From NCBI RefSeq assembly GCF_937926365.1, contig NZ_CALAOH010000116.1, positions 1 to 38,576 of the forward strand: a stretch of 38,576 bases of DNA, written 5' to 3'. This document shows positions 1 through 7,952 of this stretch, piece after piece (position 1 is the first letter of the stretch; the number at the start of each line of letters is the position of its first letter). The DNA comes from an uncultured Azohydromonas sp. (GTDB taxonomy: Bacteria; Pseudomonadota; Gammaproteobacteria; Burkholderiales; Burkholderiaceae_C). The translations under genes and the position numbers were made by a program. The notes beneath the pieces are model-generated. The model was given only the letters and a program-made list of their open reading frames with translations, was not told the origin of the DNA and did no database searches.

Positions 1-2
1 GC

Positions 3-1196
3 AGCCTGGCCAACCGCGTGCGCCACGTGGCCGACGAGGTGGCGCATGCGGTGGCGCTGGCGCGCGGCGAGCGCGAGCCGGACCTGCCGGCGGTGCGCGT
101 GGCTTGGCGGCTGTTCGTCAGCCCCACGGCCTGGTCGTGGCGGCCCTTCGTGGCGCTGTGGCGCTGGGACGCGCCGCCGCTGCGCCATGCCATCCGCGCC
201 GCGCTGGCCGTGGGCAGCGCCTACGCACTGGCGCAGGCGCTGCCCTGGGGCACGCACGAGTACTGGATCCTGCTGACCATCGTGGTGGTGCTGCGCGGCA
301 GCCTGGCGCAGACGCTGGAGCGGCGCGACAGCCGCGTGCTGGGCACCTTCTTCGGTTGCCTGCTGACCGGGGCGCTGCTGGCGCTGCATCCGCCAGGGTG
401 GTCACTGCTGCTGGCGCTGACGCTGGCGCAGGCCGTCGCGCACGCCTTTGCCGTGCAGCGCTACCTGGTCACCTCGGTGGCGGCCACGGTGCTGGGCCTG
501 GTGCAGGCACACCTGCTGGGGGCCGGAGGCGGCCCGGTGTTCGACATGGTGGAGCGCCTGGCCGACACGCTCATCGGCGTGGGCCTGGCCTGGGGCTTCA
601 GCTACGTGCTGCCTTCGTGGGAGCGCGGGCAGCTGCCGGCGCTGATCGCGCGGGTGCTGCGGGCGCAGGCGCGGCACGCGCGCGTCGCGCTGGCGCTGGG
701 GCAGTTCGACGCGGTGGACGACGAGCCGGAGCTGCAATGGCGGCTGGCGCGGCGCGAGGCCTACGACAGCCTCTCGGCGCTGGTGCAGGCCACGCAGCGC
801 GCGCTGGTGGAGCCGCGCGCGGTGCGTCCGCCGCTGCAGTCGCTGGAGCGGCTGCAGGTACAGGCTTACCAGCTGCTGGCGCAGCTCACCGCCCTGAAGA
901 CCATGTTGGTGCTGCGCCGCGGGCGCCTGGACCTGCAGGCGCTGCGCGCGCCGCTGGCACGGGCGGCCGAGGACCTGTGCGCCACGCTGGAGCACGGCGC
1001 GCCGCCAGCGCTGGAGCCGGCCGAACTGGACGGCACCTCGCGCCTGCCGGCGTACCTGCCCGAGGAAGACCTCAACCCCTGGGCGCTGCGCCGGCTGGCG
1101 CTGGCGCAGGGCCTGGCGGCGCGGCTGCGGCAGCAGGCCGACCAGGTGGGCGAGGCGCTGCGCGATCTGCCGGCCGCGCCCGCCCAGGCGGCGTAG
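3..1196 (+). CDS. FUSC-family inner-membrane transporter, C-terminal part (5' truncated)
   Basis: The reading frame is open to the left edge, so the true start lies outside the window; about 398 codons are visible. The segment that begins with a Trp-Ile-Leu-Leu-Thr-Ile run and continues through RGSLAQTLERRDSRVLGTFF resembles the C-terminal membrane half of FUSC proteins (YccS/YhfK, aromatic-acid efflux AaeB type). It is followed by several hydrophobic helices and a long Arg/Leu/Ala-rich cytoplasmic tail that looks helical. FUSC proteins sit in the inner membrane and are linked to export of aromatic acids or similar compounds; the substrate here cannot be read from sequence. A T-rich hairpin about 185 bp after the stop may end the transcript. 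The FUSC assignment is fairly secure, the function is inferred. Confidence 0.8.
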   Translation, partial: SLANRVRHVADEVAHAVALARGEREPDLPAVRVAWRLFVSPTAWSWRPFVALWRWDAPPLRHAIRAALAVGSAYALAQALPWGTHEYWILLTIVVVLRGSLAQTLERRDSRVLGTFFGCLLTGALLALHPPGWSLLLALTLAQAVAHAFAVQRYLVTSVAATVLGLVQAHLLGAGGGPVFDMVERLADTLIGVGLAWGFSYVLPSWERGQLPALIARVLRAQARHARVALALGQFDAVDDEPELQWRLARREAYDSLSALVQATQRALVEPRAVRPPLQSLERLQVQAYQLLAQLTALKTMLVLRRGRLDLQALRAPLARAAEDLCATLEHGAPPALEPAELDGTSRLPAYLPEEDLNPWALRRLALAQGLAARLRQQADQVGEALRDLPAAPAQAA

Positions 1197-1525
1197 GCGG
1201 GGCGTGGTCGGCCGGGAACGTCACGGCACGACACGGGGGGCGCGCCGCGGAGCAGCGCCCCGCGTCGGGCCGAGGAAGTGCGGGCATGGCGCATGCTCCA
1301 TATTCACGATCGGATTTCGGTCAAATTCGAGGGCAGCGTGCCCTGGAGTTTGGAGAGCCTCGATTCAAAATCGTGACCAGCCCCGCCGCCGCGGGCTTTT
1401 CTTTTTTCTGGGGGGCCCGGCATACACCCGGGGGGAGCTGGCACGCTCGCTGCTGTGTAAAGCGCAAAAGGAATTCAAGCGCCGGTGCGGCAGTCGGGAG
1501 CGCCGGGCATGAAGGAGTTGAGGCC
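1197..1525. other. Intergenic region with one terminator-like hairpin
   Basis: There is no convincing gene in these 329 bases. The stretch from about 1290 to 1410 is visibly richer in A and T than its surroundings and ends in a hairpin with a T-run (listed separately). It could hold the promoter of the small gene at 1526, or a short untranslated RNA ending at the hairpin. Neither can be shown from sequence alone. Confidence 0.5.
1379..1407 (+). terminator. Probable Rho-independent terminator
   Basis: AGCCCCGC pairs with GCGGGCT (one bulged C) across a short CGCC loop and is followed by TTTCTTTTTTC. This is the usual stem plus U-tract layout. It could end the FUSC transcript or a short RNA starting in the AT-richer stretch just upstream. 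Confidence 0.6.
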
Positions 1526-1738
1526 ATGAATCAACCGGATATCGAGCTTACCGGCTACGAGTTGCATTTCGAATCCCTGGCCGATCCGTGCCAGGCCTGC
1601 GCCTTTCCGTGCGATGCGCACGGGCAGGTGGACATGGACCGCCTGGAGGATGCGGCGCTGCGCCGCTACCTGTACGCCCGTGCCGTGATCGGGCGGGTGT
1701 ACCGCCTGCCGGCGGTCAGGAGCCGGGCCCGGCGTTGA
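1526..1738 (+). CDS. Small Cys-containing protein of unknown family, paralog A
   Basis: A 70-residue protein that I do not recognise. It begins at ATG 1526, after a GGAG-like element (AAGGAG, 1512-1517). It carries three clustered cysteines (C-x2-C-x3-C in DPCQACAFPCDA), then GQVDMDRL and the block LRRYLYARAVIG. About 39 of 55 core residues are identical to the product of the gene at 2197, so the two are duplicates and both are probably real genes. No signal peptide or membrane segment is seen; the C-terminus is Arg-rich. The Cys cluster suggests metal binding or a disulfide, but the second copy lacks the first cysteine, so that residue is not essential to the family. Function unknown. Confidence 0.75.
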   Translation: MNQPDIELTGYELHFESLADPCQACAFPCDAHGQVDMDRLEDAALRRYLYARAVIGRVYRLPAVRSRARR

Positions 1739-2196
1739 GCCGGCCAGATCGCGTGCGGGTGGTGTAAGCGCCGGCCTCGGGCATGGAGTTTCGGTGGGGG
1801 CCGGCATTTGCCGGCACGAAATTGGGTGCGCGCACCTAGCCTCTCATCCGGAAACACTCAAGAGATTGCGCGCAAGCAGGCGCTGCGGGCGTGAACAAGT
1901 TGGCGCAGTGGCGTGGCGGGTGTCGAATACTGTTGATGCCAAACCGCTTGGGAGCCCTGGCAATCACAATAAACACCGTGCCTGTGCCAGCTTGAAGCGT
2001 GTCCGCAAACCGAAACGTTCCATTTGCACGTGCCCCTGTTGTCAAAACGTGAAAACCATTTCGCGTCAGTCGGCAGCAAGGCAGGGCGCGGACACTGCGT
2101 CCCACGCCCCTCTCGGTGTTTACCCTTGGATCATCGGCTTCCACGGCGTTGGCACGGTCGATGCAGTAAGGGCGGCGTGCAAAGGAGATGTGTTGC
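1739..2196. other. Intergenic spacer between the two small paralogs
   Basis: These 458 bases contain no frame I trust. Open frames exist on both strands, but their translations have no recognisable composition or motif. The part from about 1840 to 2180 is clearly lower in GC than the flanking DNA, as expected for a promoter-bearing region. The last bases carry the ribosome-binding site (AAAGGAG, 2181-2187) for the gene at 2197. No T-tract terminator was seen after paralog A. Confidence 0.5.
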
Positions 2197-2427
2197 ATGA
2201 GCACCCTGGAAATGGAACAGCCCGGCTACGAACTGCGCTTCGAATCCCTGGTCGATCCGATGCGTGCCTGCGCCTTCCCGTGCGACGCGCGTGGGCTGGT
2301 GGACATGGATGGCCTGGGCGAACAGGCTTTGCGCCACTACCTGTATGCGCGCGCCGTCATCGGCAAGGAGTTCCGGCGCCCGCTGGTGCATGCCGTCGGC
2401 GTGGAGCGCGCCACTGTGCCAGCCTGA
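2197..2427 (+). CDS. Small Cys-containing protein of unknown family, paralog B
   Basis: A 76-residue paralog of the protein at 1526, with about 71% identity over a 55-residue core (GYEL-FESL-DP, then ACAFPCDA-G-VDMD-L, then LR-YLYARAVIG). I chose ATG 2197 because AAAGGAG lies 9 bases upstream; an in-frame ATG at 2188 touches that element and is less likely. It keeps the CAFPCD pair of cysteines, but the first cysteine of paralog A is Met here. The tails after ARAVIG diverge in both sequence and length. A short inverted repeat (CACTGTG/CACAGTG, 2412-2434) spans the stop codon without a T-run. Function unknown; conservation of the pair argues for a real, soluble, probably cytoplasmic protein. 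Confidence 0.75.
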   Translation: MSTLEMEQPGYELRFESLVDPMRACAFPCDARGLVDMDGLGEQALRHYLYARAVIGKEFRRPLVHAVGVERATVPA

Positions 2428-2607
2428 CACAGTGATACCGCGGGCGTGCCGCCGCCCGAACACCGTTCTTCTCGTCTTCCTGCGATTTCGCGCCGCCCCG
2501 GGCATGGCCCGTGCTGCGGCGCGGCGCGGGCGCCGGGCCGGCACAGGTCCGGCGGCCGCCGCGCCTCGTGTGCCGCGGCCCTGGCCTCCAACCACGCAGG
2601 AGACAGC

Positions 2608-3606
2608 ATGAAGACCGCAACCCTGACCTTTGCGGCGGCCTTGGTGGCCGCGCTGAGCGCGCCCGTGGCGGCGCAGAAGGTGCTGAAGGTGGGCATCGGC
2701 CTGTCCGACGACCACCCGCAGGGCGTCTCGGTGAAGAAATTCGGCGAGCTGCTGTCGCAGAAGACGGGCGGCAAGCTCACCGTGCGGCTTTACGCCGGCG
2801 GCGCGCTGGGCAACGACGTGACCATGATCTCGGCGCTGCGTGGCGGCACGCAGGAGATGACGGTGCCCGACAGCTCCACGCTGGTGAGCCTGGTCAAGGA
2901 CTTCACCGTGCTCAACCTGCCGCTGAGTTTCCAGAACGAGCAGGAGGCCGACGCGCTGCTCGACGGCCCCTTCGGCAAGAAGCTGCTGGACCAGCTGCCG
3001 GACAAGGGGCTCATCGGGCTGGCCTTCTGGGAGAACGGCTTTCGCCACGTCAGCAACAGCCGCAAGCCCATCACCAAGGCCGAGGACTTCGCCGGGCTCA
3101 AGATCCGCGTGATCCAGAACCCGCTGTTCATCGACACCTTCAACGCCCTGGGCGCCAATGCCGTGCCCATGCCGTTCACCGAGCTCTACACCGCGCTGGA
3201 GCAGAAGGCCGTGGACGGGCAGGAGAACCCCACCGCCACCATCCTGGCCAGCAAGTTCTACGAGGTGCAGAAGCACCTGGTGCTGTCCCGGCACATCTAC
3301 AGCGTGTGGGTGCTGCTGCTGTCCAAGAAGACCTGGGATGGCTTCACGGCCGACGAGAAGAAGGCGGTGCAGGAGGCCGCGCGCGAGGCCACCGACTTCG
3401 AGCGCAAGACCATCCGCGACTTCGGCCAGAAGGCCATCGCCCAGCTCAAGCAGCAGGGCATGCAGGTGACGGAGCTGAGCGCGGCCGAGCAGGCCAAGCT
3501 GCGCGAGAAGCTGCAGCCGGTGGTGGCCAAGTTCAGCAAGGAAGCGGGCGAGGCGCCTTCGAAGGAGATGTTCGCGGAGCTGGAGAAGATCCGCGGGAAG
3601 AAGTGA
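2608..3606 (+). CDS. TRAP transporter substrate-binding protein, DctP family
   Basis: A 332-residue periplasmic solute receptor. Residues 1-23 form a Sec signal peptide ending in PVAAQ. The mature part has the DctP hallmarks: DDHPQG near the N-terminus, an SNSRKPITKAEDFAGLKIRV block whose Arg normally binds the ligand carboxylate, and AVDGQENP in the second lobe. ATG 2608 follows GCAGGAGACAGC. TRAP receptors deliver organic acids to a DctQ/DctM membrane pair, but no such genes lie next to it: the next gene is a convergent, unrelated permease. It is therefore an orphan receptor in this window that must use membrane partners encoded elsewhere. The exact acid cannot be read from sequence. Confidence 0.92.
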   Translation: MKTATLTFAAALVAALSAPVAAQKVLKVGIGLSDDHPQGVSVKKFGELLSQKTGGKLTVRLYAGGALGNDVTMISALRGGTQEMTVPDSSTLVSLVKDFTVLNLPLSFQNEQEADALLDGPFGKKLLDQLPDKGLIGLAFWENGFRHVSNSRKPITKAEDFAGLKIRVIQNPLFIDTFNALGANAVPMPFTELYTALEQKAVDGQENPTATILASKFYEVQKHLVLSRHIYSVWVLLLSKKTWDGFTADEKKAVQEAAREATDFERKTIRDFGQKAIAQLKQQGMQVTELSAAEQAKLREKLQPVVAKFSKEAGEAPSKEMFAELEKIRGKK

Positions 3607-3634
3607 GCAGGCCACTCATCTTCTGGGAACAGGG

Positions 3635-4678
3635 TCACACCAGCCCCGCCGCCGCCAGCTCCTTCTTGGCATAGGCGTAGTACAGCGGCGCGGCCACCAG
3701 CCCCGGGACGCCGAACAGCGTCTCGGCGGCGAACATCACCGCCAGCAGCTCCCACACGCCGGTGCTGGTGCGCGAGCCCACCACGCGGGCGTTGATGAAG
3801 TACTCCGCCTTGTGGATGCCGATGAGGAAGGCCAGGCAGGCCACGCCCACGAACACCGACACCGACACGCCCACCAGCGTCATCACCACGTTGACCACCA
3901 GGTTGCCGACGATGGGCACCAGGCCGAACACGAAGGTCATGCCCACCAGGGCGTAGTCGTAGGGCATCGCCACGCCGAAGGCGGGCAGCACCCCCAGCAG
4001 GAACAGCGCCGTGAGCACGGCGTTGAAGGCGGCGATCCAGAACTGCGCCGCCACGATCTGGCGGAAGGCGTCGATGAAGTGCGCCGCGCGCGTGGCGATG
4101 GCCGCCGACAGCGGCCGCCGCTGCGCCGGCGGCCGGCGCGTGGCCAGCAGCGCACCCACGATCAGCCCCACGTAGGCCAGCAGCAAACCGTGCAGCCAGG
4201 TGCGCCCCATCGTGGCGAGGTGGCTGGCCTGCGCGCGCAGCTGTGTCGCGATCAATTCCTGCACGCCGGCCACGCCTTCGGGCAGGAGGCGCACGATCTC
4301 CGGCGGCAGCCGCTCGCGCATCTCCAGGATGGTGGTGGCCAGGTGGTTGAGCAGCGCCTGGTACTGCTGAACCGCCAGCAGCGAGTAGCCCTTGGCGTTG
4401 AGCATCAGCCCCACCAGGCCGGCCAGCGGCGCCACGATGACCAGCGTCGCCGCCAGCCACGGCGGCATCCCTCCGCCGCCGTCATGCCGTGCCGGCAGCG
4501 GGATGCGCGTCAGCGCGCGGGTGAGCAGGAAGCTCACGCACACCGCCAGCAGTCCCGGGAGCAGCCCCGCCGACAGCGACAGCAGGCACAGCCCGCCCAC
4601 CAGCACGAAGCTCGCGCCCTGCACCACGCGGTGCGCCAGGGTGCCGGGCGGCGCCGGCCAGTCCGATTTATTCGTCAT
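3635..4678 (-). CDS. AI-2E family transporter (PF01594-type permease)
   Basis: A 347-residue polytopic membrane protein. It has hydrophobic segments near residues 20-50 and 70-95, a long soluble middle (about 100-175), and a C-terminal set of helices with FGLVPIVGNLVV and FLIGIHKAEYFINARVVGSRT, the conserved end of the AI-2E/UPF0118 family. The family is named for autoinducer-2 export, but many members are ion antiporters or uncharacterised, so no quorum-sensing role should be assumed. I chose ATG at 4678 (MTNKSDWP); a GTG 30 bases upstream is possible, and neither has a strong ribosome-binding site. It lies 66 bp downstream of the PACE gene on the same strand and may be co-transcribed. Confidence 0.87.
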   Translation of the reverse strand: MTNKSDWPAPPGTLAHRVVQGASFVLVGGLCLLSLSAGLLPGLLAVCVSFLLTRALTRIPLPARHDGGGGMPPWLAATLVIVAPLAGLVGLMLNAKGYSLLAVQQYQALLNHLATTILEMRERLPPEIVRLLPEGVAGVQELIATQLRAQASHLATMGRTWLHGLLLAYVGLIVGALLATRRPPAQRRPLSAAIATRAAHFIDAFRQIVAAQFWIAAFNAVLTALFLLGVLPAFGVAMPYDYALVGMTFVFGLVPIVGNLVVNVVMTLVGVSVSVFVGVACLAFLIGIHKAEYFINARVVGSRTSTGVWELLAVMFAAETLFGVPGLVAAPLYYAYAKKELAAAGLV

Positions 4679-4744
4679 GCACGTTGTTGGTATTGCATTC
4701 AGGCCCACGGCAGGCCGGCGGCGAGCTTCCGCCGCCCGGGATGC

Positions 4745-5170
4745 TCAAACCGGCAGCGCCGAGCGCGGCAGCCCGAACACGCGGTCGAACACCCAGTTGA
4801 AGACGAAGGTGTAGGCAAGGAAGAAAAGCACCAGTCCCAGGTCCATCGCCATCGCGTGCCACAGGCTCACGTCCAGCCACCAGGCCATCACCGGTACCAG
4901 CATCGCGGCCAGCCCGCCCTCGAAGCCCAGCGCGTGCGCCAGGCGCCGGCGCAGGCTACGCCCGCGCACCGGCTGGCGAGCCTCCCACCATTCGAAGGCG
5001 TGGTTGAACGCCACGTTCCACAGCACGGCCACGGCCGAGCTGAGCACGGACAGCGAGCCGGCGTGTCGCAGGTCCGCGTCCGACATCGCCATGAACCCGG
5101 CGCCGGCCAGCACGATGGCGATCGCCTCGTACAGCGTCACGTAGACGACGCGGCGCTTGATGCCCTGCAT
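4745..5170 (-). CDS. PACE-family multidrug exporter (AceI-like, chlorhexidine efflux)
   Basis: A 141-residue protein with four membrane helices arranged as two 'bacterial transmembrane pair' units. Glu15 in the sequence KRRVVYVTLYE sits where the functional proton-binding glutamate of Acinetobacter AceI is found. Further family marks are WNVAFNHAFEWWE (51-63) closing the first pair and FNWVFDRVFG (124-133) closing the second. PACE proteins expel biocides such as chlorhexidine by proton antiport; some members have natural polyamine substrates. It lies between a 60-residue membrane protein (30 bp upstream) and the AI-2E permease. The family call is strong, the substrate is inferred. Confidence 0.9.
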   Translation of the reverse strand: MQGIKRRVVYVTLYEAIAIVLAGAGFMAMSDADLRHAGSLSVLSSAVAVLWNVAFNHAFEWWEARQPVRGRSLRRRLAHALGFEGGLAAMLVPVMAWWLDVSLWHAMAMDLGLVLFFLAYTFVFNWVFDRVFGLPRSALPV

Positions 5171-5200
5171 GCCGTCGCGCTGTGCGTCCGCGGGTGCCGC

Positions 5201-5383
5201 TCAGGACCCGCCGTCGGCCTGCGCGGCCTTGCGCGCCGCTTCCTGGCGCGCCTTGAACTTGAAGTACGTCCACAGCGCGCCCAGCATGGCGAAGGCGACC
5301 ATCCACCAGCCAAACAGCACGTAACCCGCGTAGACCATCACCACCCACAGCAGCAGCAGCAGCACGAAACCCAAAGCTCTCAT
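5201..5383 (-). CDS. Small membrane protein of unknown function (60 aa)
   Basis: I placed the start at ATG 5383 because AAGGAG lies 5 bases upstream; the longer open frame has no support. The protein has one long or two tightly packed hydrophobic segments (FVLLLLLWVVMVYAGYVLFG and then WWMVAFAMLGALWTYF), followed by a charged tail rich in Lys, Arg and Ala. It precedes the PACE exporter by 30 bp and is probably in the same transcript, so an accessory role is possible but unproven. I do not recognise the family. Confidence 0.7.
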   Translation of the reverse strand: MRALGFVLLLLLWVVMVYAGYVLFGWWMVAFAMLGALWTYFKFKARQEAARKAAQADGGS

Positions 5384-5481
5384 CGCATCTCCTTCAGGGT
5401 GCGATTGTCCCAGGCCCGGCGGGGTTCCCCGCCAGCGGGATGGCAACGAGAGCTCGGTGAACGGGACGCCGGGCGGGCGCG

Positions 5482-6039
5482 TCAATAACCGTCGCGGCGG
5501 TAGCGCTCTTCGTAATACCGGCGGTCGGCCTCGTGCTGCGCACGCTCGGCGGCCACGCCACGGTCATGGGCGCGCCGGTAGGCTTCGTTGACGAGGGCCT
5601 GGCCGCGCGCCTGGTTGTTCAGCTGGGCGGGGGTGGGGTTCGGGTTGGCGTTGCGTGTGCGCTGCTCGATGTTGCGCACGGTCTGATCCACCAGCGCCTG
5701 GTTCTCCGCATCCGTGCGCTTGCGGGTGTGCACGGGCTTGGCCCAGTCCTGGGTCTGTGGCGGCTTGCTCCACTCCTGGGTCACGGTGGGCTGCCGTGTG
5801 GTGCCCGTGCGTGCTTCGCTCCTGGGCGGCGCGGACCATTGCTGCGTGTACACGGGCTTGGCCCAGTCCTTCGTGACGGGCGCCTGCGGCGTCGGAGCCG
5901 GGCGCGCCTCGGTATTCGACGGCACGGACCATTGCTGCGTGTAGACCGGCTTGGGCCTCGCGTCGTCCGCATGGGCGGACACGCCCAACAGAGAAAGCAG
6001 CAGGCATGGCACCGCGTGCGCGTACGTCCTCGAATTCAT
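5482..6039 (-). CDS. Periplasmic protein with internal KPVYTQQWS repeats
   Basis: A 185-residue exported protein of unknown function. ATG 6039 follows GGGAGAAG. Residues 1-24 are a signal peptide ending ...GVSAHA. The next 80 residues are built of an approximately 31-residue repeat: KPVYTQQWS occurs at 30-38 and 61-69, a decayed copy KPVHTRK at 101-107, and DWAKPV at 58-63 and 98-103. The C-terminal half is charged and probably helical (NQALVDQTVRNIEQRTRN and later Arg/Tyr/Glu-rich stretches), ending in YYEERYRRDGY. It is first in a run of four minus-strand genes, 98 bp from the next. The repeat looks recent because the DNA of the copies is also similar. Confidence 0.75.
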   Translation of the reverse strand: MNSRTYAHAVPCLLLSLLGVSAHADDARPKPVYTQQWSVPSNTEARPAPTPQAPVTKDWAKPVYTQQWSAPPRSEARTGTTRQPTVTQEWSKPPQTQDWAKPVHTRKRTDAENQALVDQTVRNIEQRTRNANPNPTPAQLNNQARGQALVNEAYRRAHDRGVAAERAQHEADRRYYEERYRRDGY

Positions 6040-6132
6040 CGCTTCTCCCTGGTTCGTTGACGGTGGGCCCCGGACAACCCCGGGCGCCGGTGGCGCCCGC
6101 ATCCCGCGGCCACCGGCGCGTTGCCGTGCAGC

Positions 6133-7140
6133 TCAGGCCGCTGCGGCCTGCGCGCACTGGGCGGCTTCCAGGCCGGCCTTGATCTCCAGGATGGTCGGCA
6201 GGATCGATTCGAAGAGCCGCACCAGGCGCGGCTCCAGCTGGCTGCCGGCCGCGCCTCGCAGGGTGGCCATCGCGATGTCCACCGGCCAGGCCTTGCGGTA
6301 GGGGCGCGTGGTCGTCAGCGCGTTGAACACGTCGGCCACCGCCACGATGCGCGCCGCCTCCGGAATGTCCCGCCCGGCCAGGCCCGCCGGGTAGCCGCTG
6401 CCGTCCCACTTCTCGTGGTGGTGCAGCGCGATGGTCGCGGCCAGCTGGAACACCGGGGCCTGCTTCCCGGCGAGCATGTCGTGGCCGATCAGGCAGTGGC
6501 TTTTCATGATCTCCCACTCGCCGTCGTCGAGCTTCAGCGGCTTGAGCAGGATGGCGTCGGGCACGCCGAGCTCGCCGATGTCGTGCAGCGCGGCGGCCAC
6601 GTTGATCAGGTTCACCTGCTCGGCGCTCCAGCCCGCGCTTTCCGCCAGGGCGGCGGCATAGGCGGCCATGCGCAGGGGGTGTTTGCCGGCCCGGTCATGG
6701 CTATCGCCGCCGGCGCTGCACAGCATGTCCAGCGCGTCGCGGTAGTTGGCGTCCAGGGCCGTGTGTGCCTGCGGAACGAGCCGGCTCTTCACGCAGTCCA
6801 GCAATTGCCCCGCCGACACGGGCTTGATCAGGCAGCCGTCGGCGCCCAGGAACGCGGCGGCCTTGCGGCTGGCGTGCTCGCGGGTTGCGAGCAGCACCAG
6901 CGGAATCGCGGCGGTGTCCGGGTCGCCCTTCAGGGCGCGGCACACGGCGGCGCCGTCCAGGTCCGGCAGCTCGGTGTCGAGCAGGATCAGCGCCGGTCGT
7001 TGCCTGCGCACGGAGGCCAGGGCCTCGCGGCCGGTCCAGGCAAAGGACAGCCGGTGGCCGGCGGCCAGGACCTGCGCCATGGCGGCGAGGTCGTCGGGGT
7101 GGCTTTCCACGATGAGAACGGGCGGGGTGGTCATGGTCAT
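6133..7140 (-). CDS. Response regulator with HD-GYP domain (probable c-di-GMP phosphodiesterase)
   Basis: A 335-residue cytoplasmic protein. Residues about 7-120 form a receiver domain with phosphoacceptor Asp55 (LILLDTELPDLDG) and Lys106 (LIKPVS). Residues about 145-325 form an HD-GYP domain with H154 (KHPLR), H186-D187 in ALHDIGELGVPD, HHHEKWDGSGYP (240-251) and ADVFNALTTTRPYR. All expected metal-ligand and GYP signatures are present, so it should hydrolyse c-di-GMP under control of phosphorylation. The usual HDIGKIG reads HDIGELG. I chose ATG 7140; ATG 7134 is equally plausible and upstream in-frame starts encode nothing recognisable. No partner kinase is adjacent. Confidence 0.92.
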   Translation of the reverse strand: MTMTTPPVLIVESHPDDLAAMAQVLAAGHRLSFAWTGREALASVRRQRPALILLDTELPDLDGAAVCRALKGDPDTAAIPLVLLATREHASRKAAAFLGADGCLIKPVSAGQLLDCVKSRLVPQAHTALDANYRDALDMLCSAGGDSHDRAGKHPLRMAAYAAALAESAGWSAEQVNLINVAAALHDIGELGVPDAILLKPLKLDDGEWEIMKSHCLIGHDMLAGKQAPVFQLAATIALHHHEKWDGSGYPAGLAGRDIPEAARIVAVADVFNALTTTRPYRKAWPVDIAMATLRGAAGSQLEPRLVRLFESILPTILEIKAGLEAAQCAQAAAA

Positions 7141-7496
7141 GAGTCGGATGGATACCGTGCCGCGATGAGTGGCGGGCAAGCCCACGGTATCGACCATCGG
7201 CAGGGGTGTGTTGAGCCCGCGGCACTGCAACAGCGCGTTAGCCCGCGACGCGTCGATCGTTTCCCCAGTGCGGCCGGCGCCCATGCCCGGGCGGGTAGGG
7301 GCGGGTGTGGCCGGCGCGATCGTGGGCCGATCCGGTGCGGGCCATGCGCCGTGGTGCGGATCGTGCTAGCTTGAGTCCGAGGCCTGGCAGCAACGGGGCC
7401 GTTCCTTTCAGACCGTGGCGGTTGGGGACGGCACGCCTCAGGGCCAGTCCCTCGTCAACGAGCGCATGCCGAATGCGGCATTCACGGAGGGAAATC
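7141..7496. other. Divergent intergenic region
   Basis: These 356 bases separate the HD-GYP gene (minus strand) from the small gene at 7497 (plus strand) and should contain both promoters. I see no RNA gene and no clear sigma-70 hexamer pair. The only defined signal is the ribosome-binding site GGAGGG (7486-7491) before the GTG start at 7497. Confidence 0.4.
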
Positions 7497-7808
7497 GTGA
7501 TCGAACTGCATGCCACCATCCCTGAGGGCATCAACTTCTCGGACCTGCAGCTGTCGCGGGACGCGGAGGACGGCGCCGTGGTCTTTGCCATGGAGCCGAT
7601 CGAGGCGATCTGCGAAGCCAGCGGGCTGGACATCGAGGAGATCGTGGACGGGCCCGAGCCCACCATCTGCGTCCTCATCGCCGCCTGGTATGAGCTGCAC
7701 CTGCAACGCGGCGGCGAGCCCGACCCGGTGCAGGAAGACTTCCTGGAAGAAGCCCGGCTGGAGCTGGAGCGCGGCTTCGGCTTCACCTACCCGCCCGGGC
7801 ACGCCTGA
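7497..7808 (+). CDS. Small acidic protein of unknown function (GTG start)
   Basis: A 103-residue protein that I do not assign to a family. The GTG start at 7497 is supported by GGAGGG five bases upstream. It is strongly acidic (EPIEAICEASGLDIEEIVDG; PVQEDFLEEARLELERG), has no signal peptide or membrane segment, and contains one long helix-like stretch around residues 60-95. The N-terminus (IELHATIPEGINFSDLQLSR) looks like a beta-rich lead-in. Two strong hairpins follow within 150 bp, so it is probably transcribed alone. Codon use matches the neighbours. Confidence 0.7.
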   Translation: MIELHATIPEGINFSDLQLSRDAEDGAVVFAMEPIEAICEASGLDIEEIVDGPEPTICVLIAAWYELHLQRGGEPDPVQEDFLEEARLELERGFGFTYPPGHA

Positions 7809-7840
7809 TTCCCTGTCTTCATGACGGTTTGAGCAGGCCC

Positions 7841-7876
7841 GTCACAGCCGCAGGGACAGGCCCCGCGGCTGTGACG
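7841..7876. repeat. 12-bp perfect inverted repeat without T-run
   Basis: CGTCACAGCCGC (7841-7852) and GCGGCTGTGACG (7865-7876) are perfect complements around a 12-base spacer. No T-run follows, so it is not a standard terminator. It lies 40 bp upstream of a true terminator and could act as an RNA-stabilising stem, a first terminator half or a protein-binding palindrome. Confidence 0.75.
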
Positions 7877-7915
7877 CGGCTCCTTCACCGACAGCCGCCC
7901 ATCGGCTGAGGCCCC

Positions 7916-7952
7916 GGCTCCGGAGCCATCCGCGTGGCTCCGGAGCCTTTTT
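7916..7952 (+). terminator. Strong Rho-independent terminator
   Basis: GGCTCCGGAGCC occurs twice (7916-7927 and 7936-7947), separated by an 8-base loop and followed by TTTTT. Each 12-mer is itself palindromic, so the two copies also pair with each other as a 12-bp stem. It should end the transcript of the small gene at 7497 before the regulator gene. Confidence 0.9.

Noticed and set aside
104..1738. A long plus-strand frame running through the FUSC gene into the first small paralog
   Set aside because: Only the last 70 codons (from 1526) resemble a real protein; the earlier part is an Ala/Gly/Arg-rich shadow of the FUSC frame.
1836..2204. Minus-strand frame in the spacer between the small paralogs
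   Set aside because: No ribosome-binding site or recognisable sequence; it overlaps the start of paralog B.
3635..4678. Quorum-sensing function for the AI-2E family permease
   Set aside because: The family name is historical; nothing here (no luxS or lsr genes) supports autoinducer transport.
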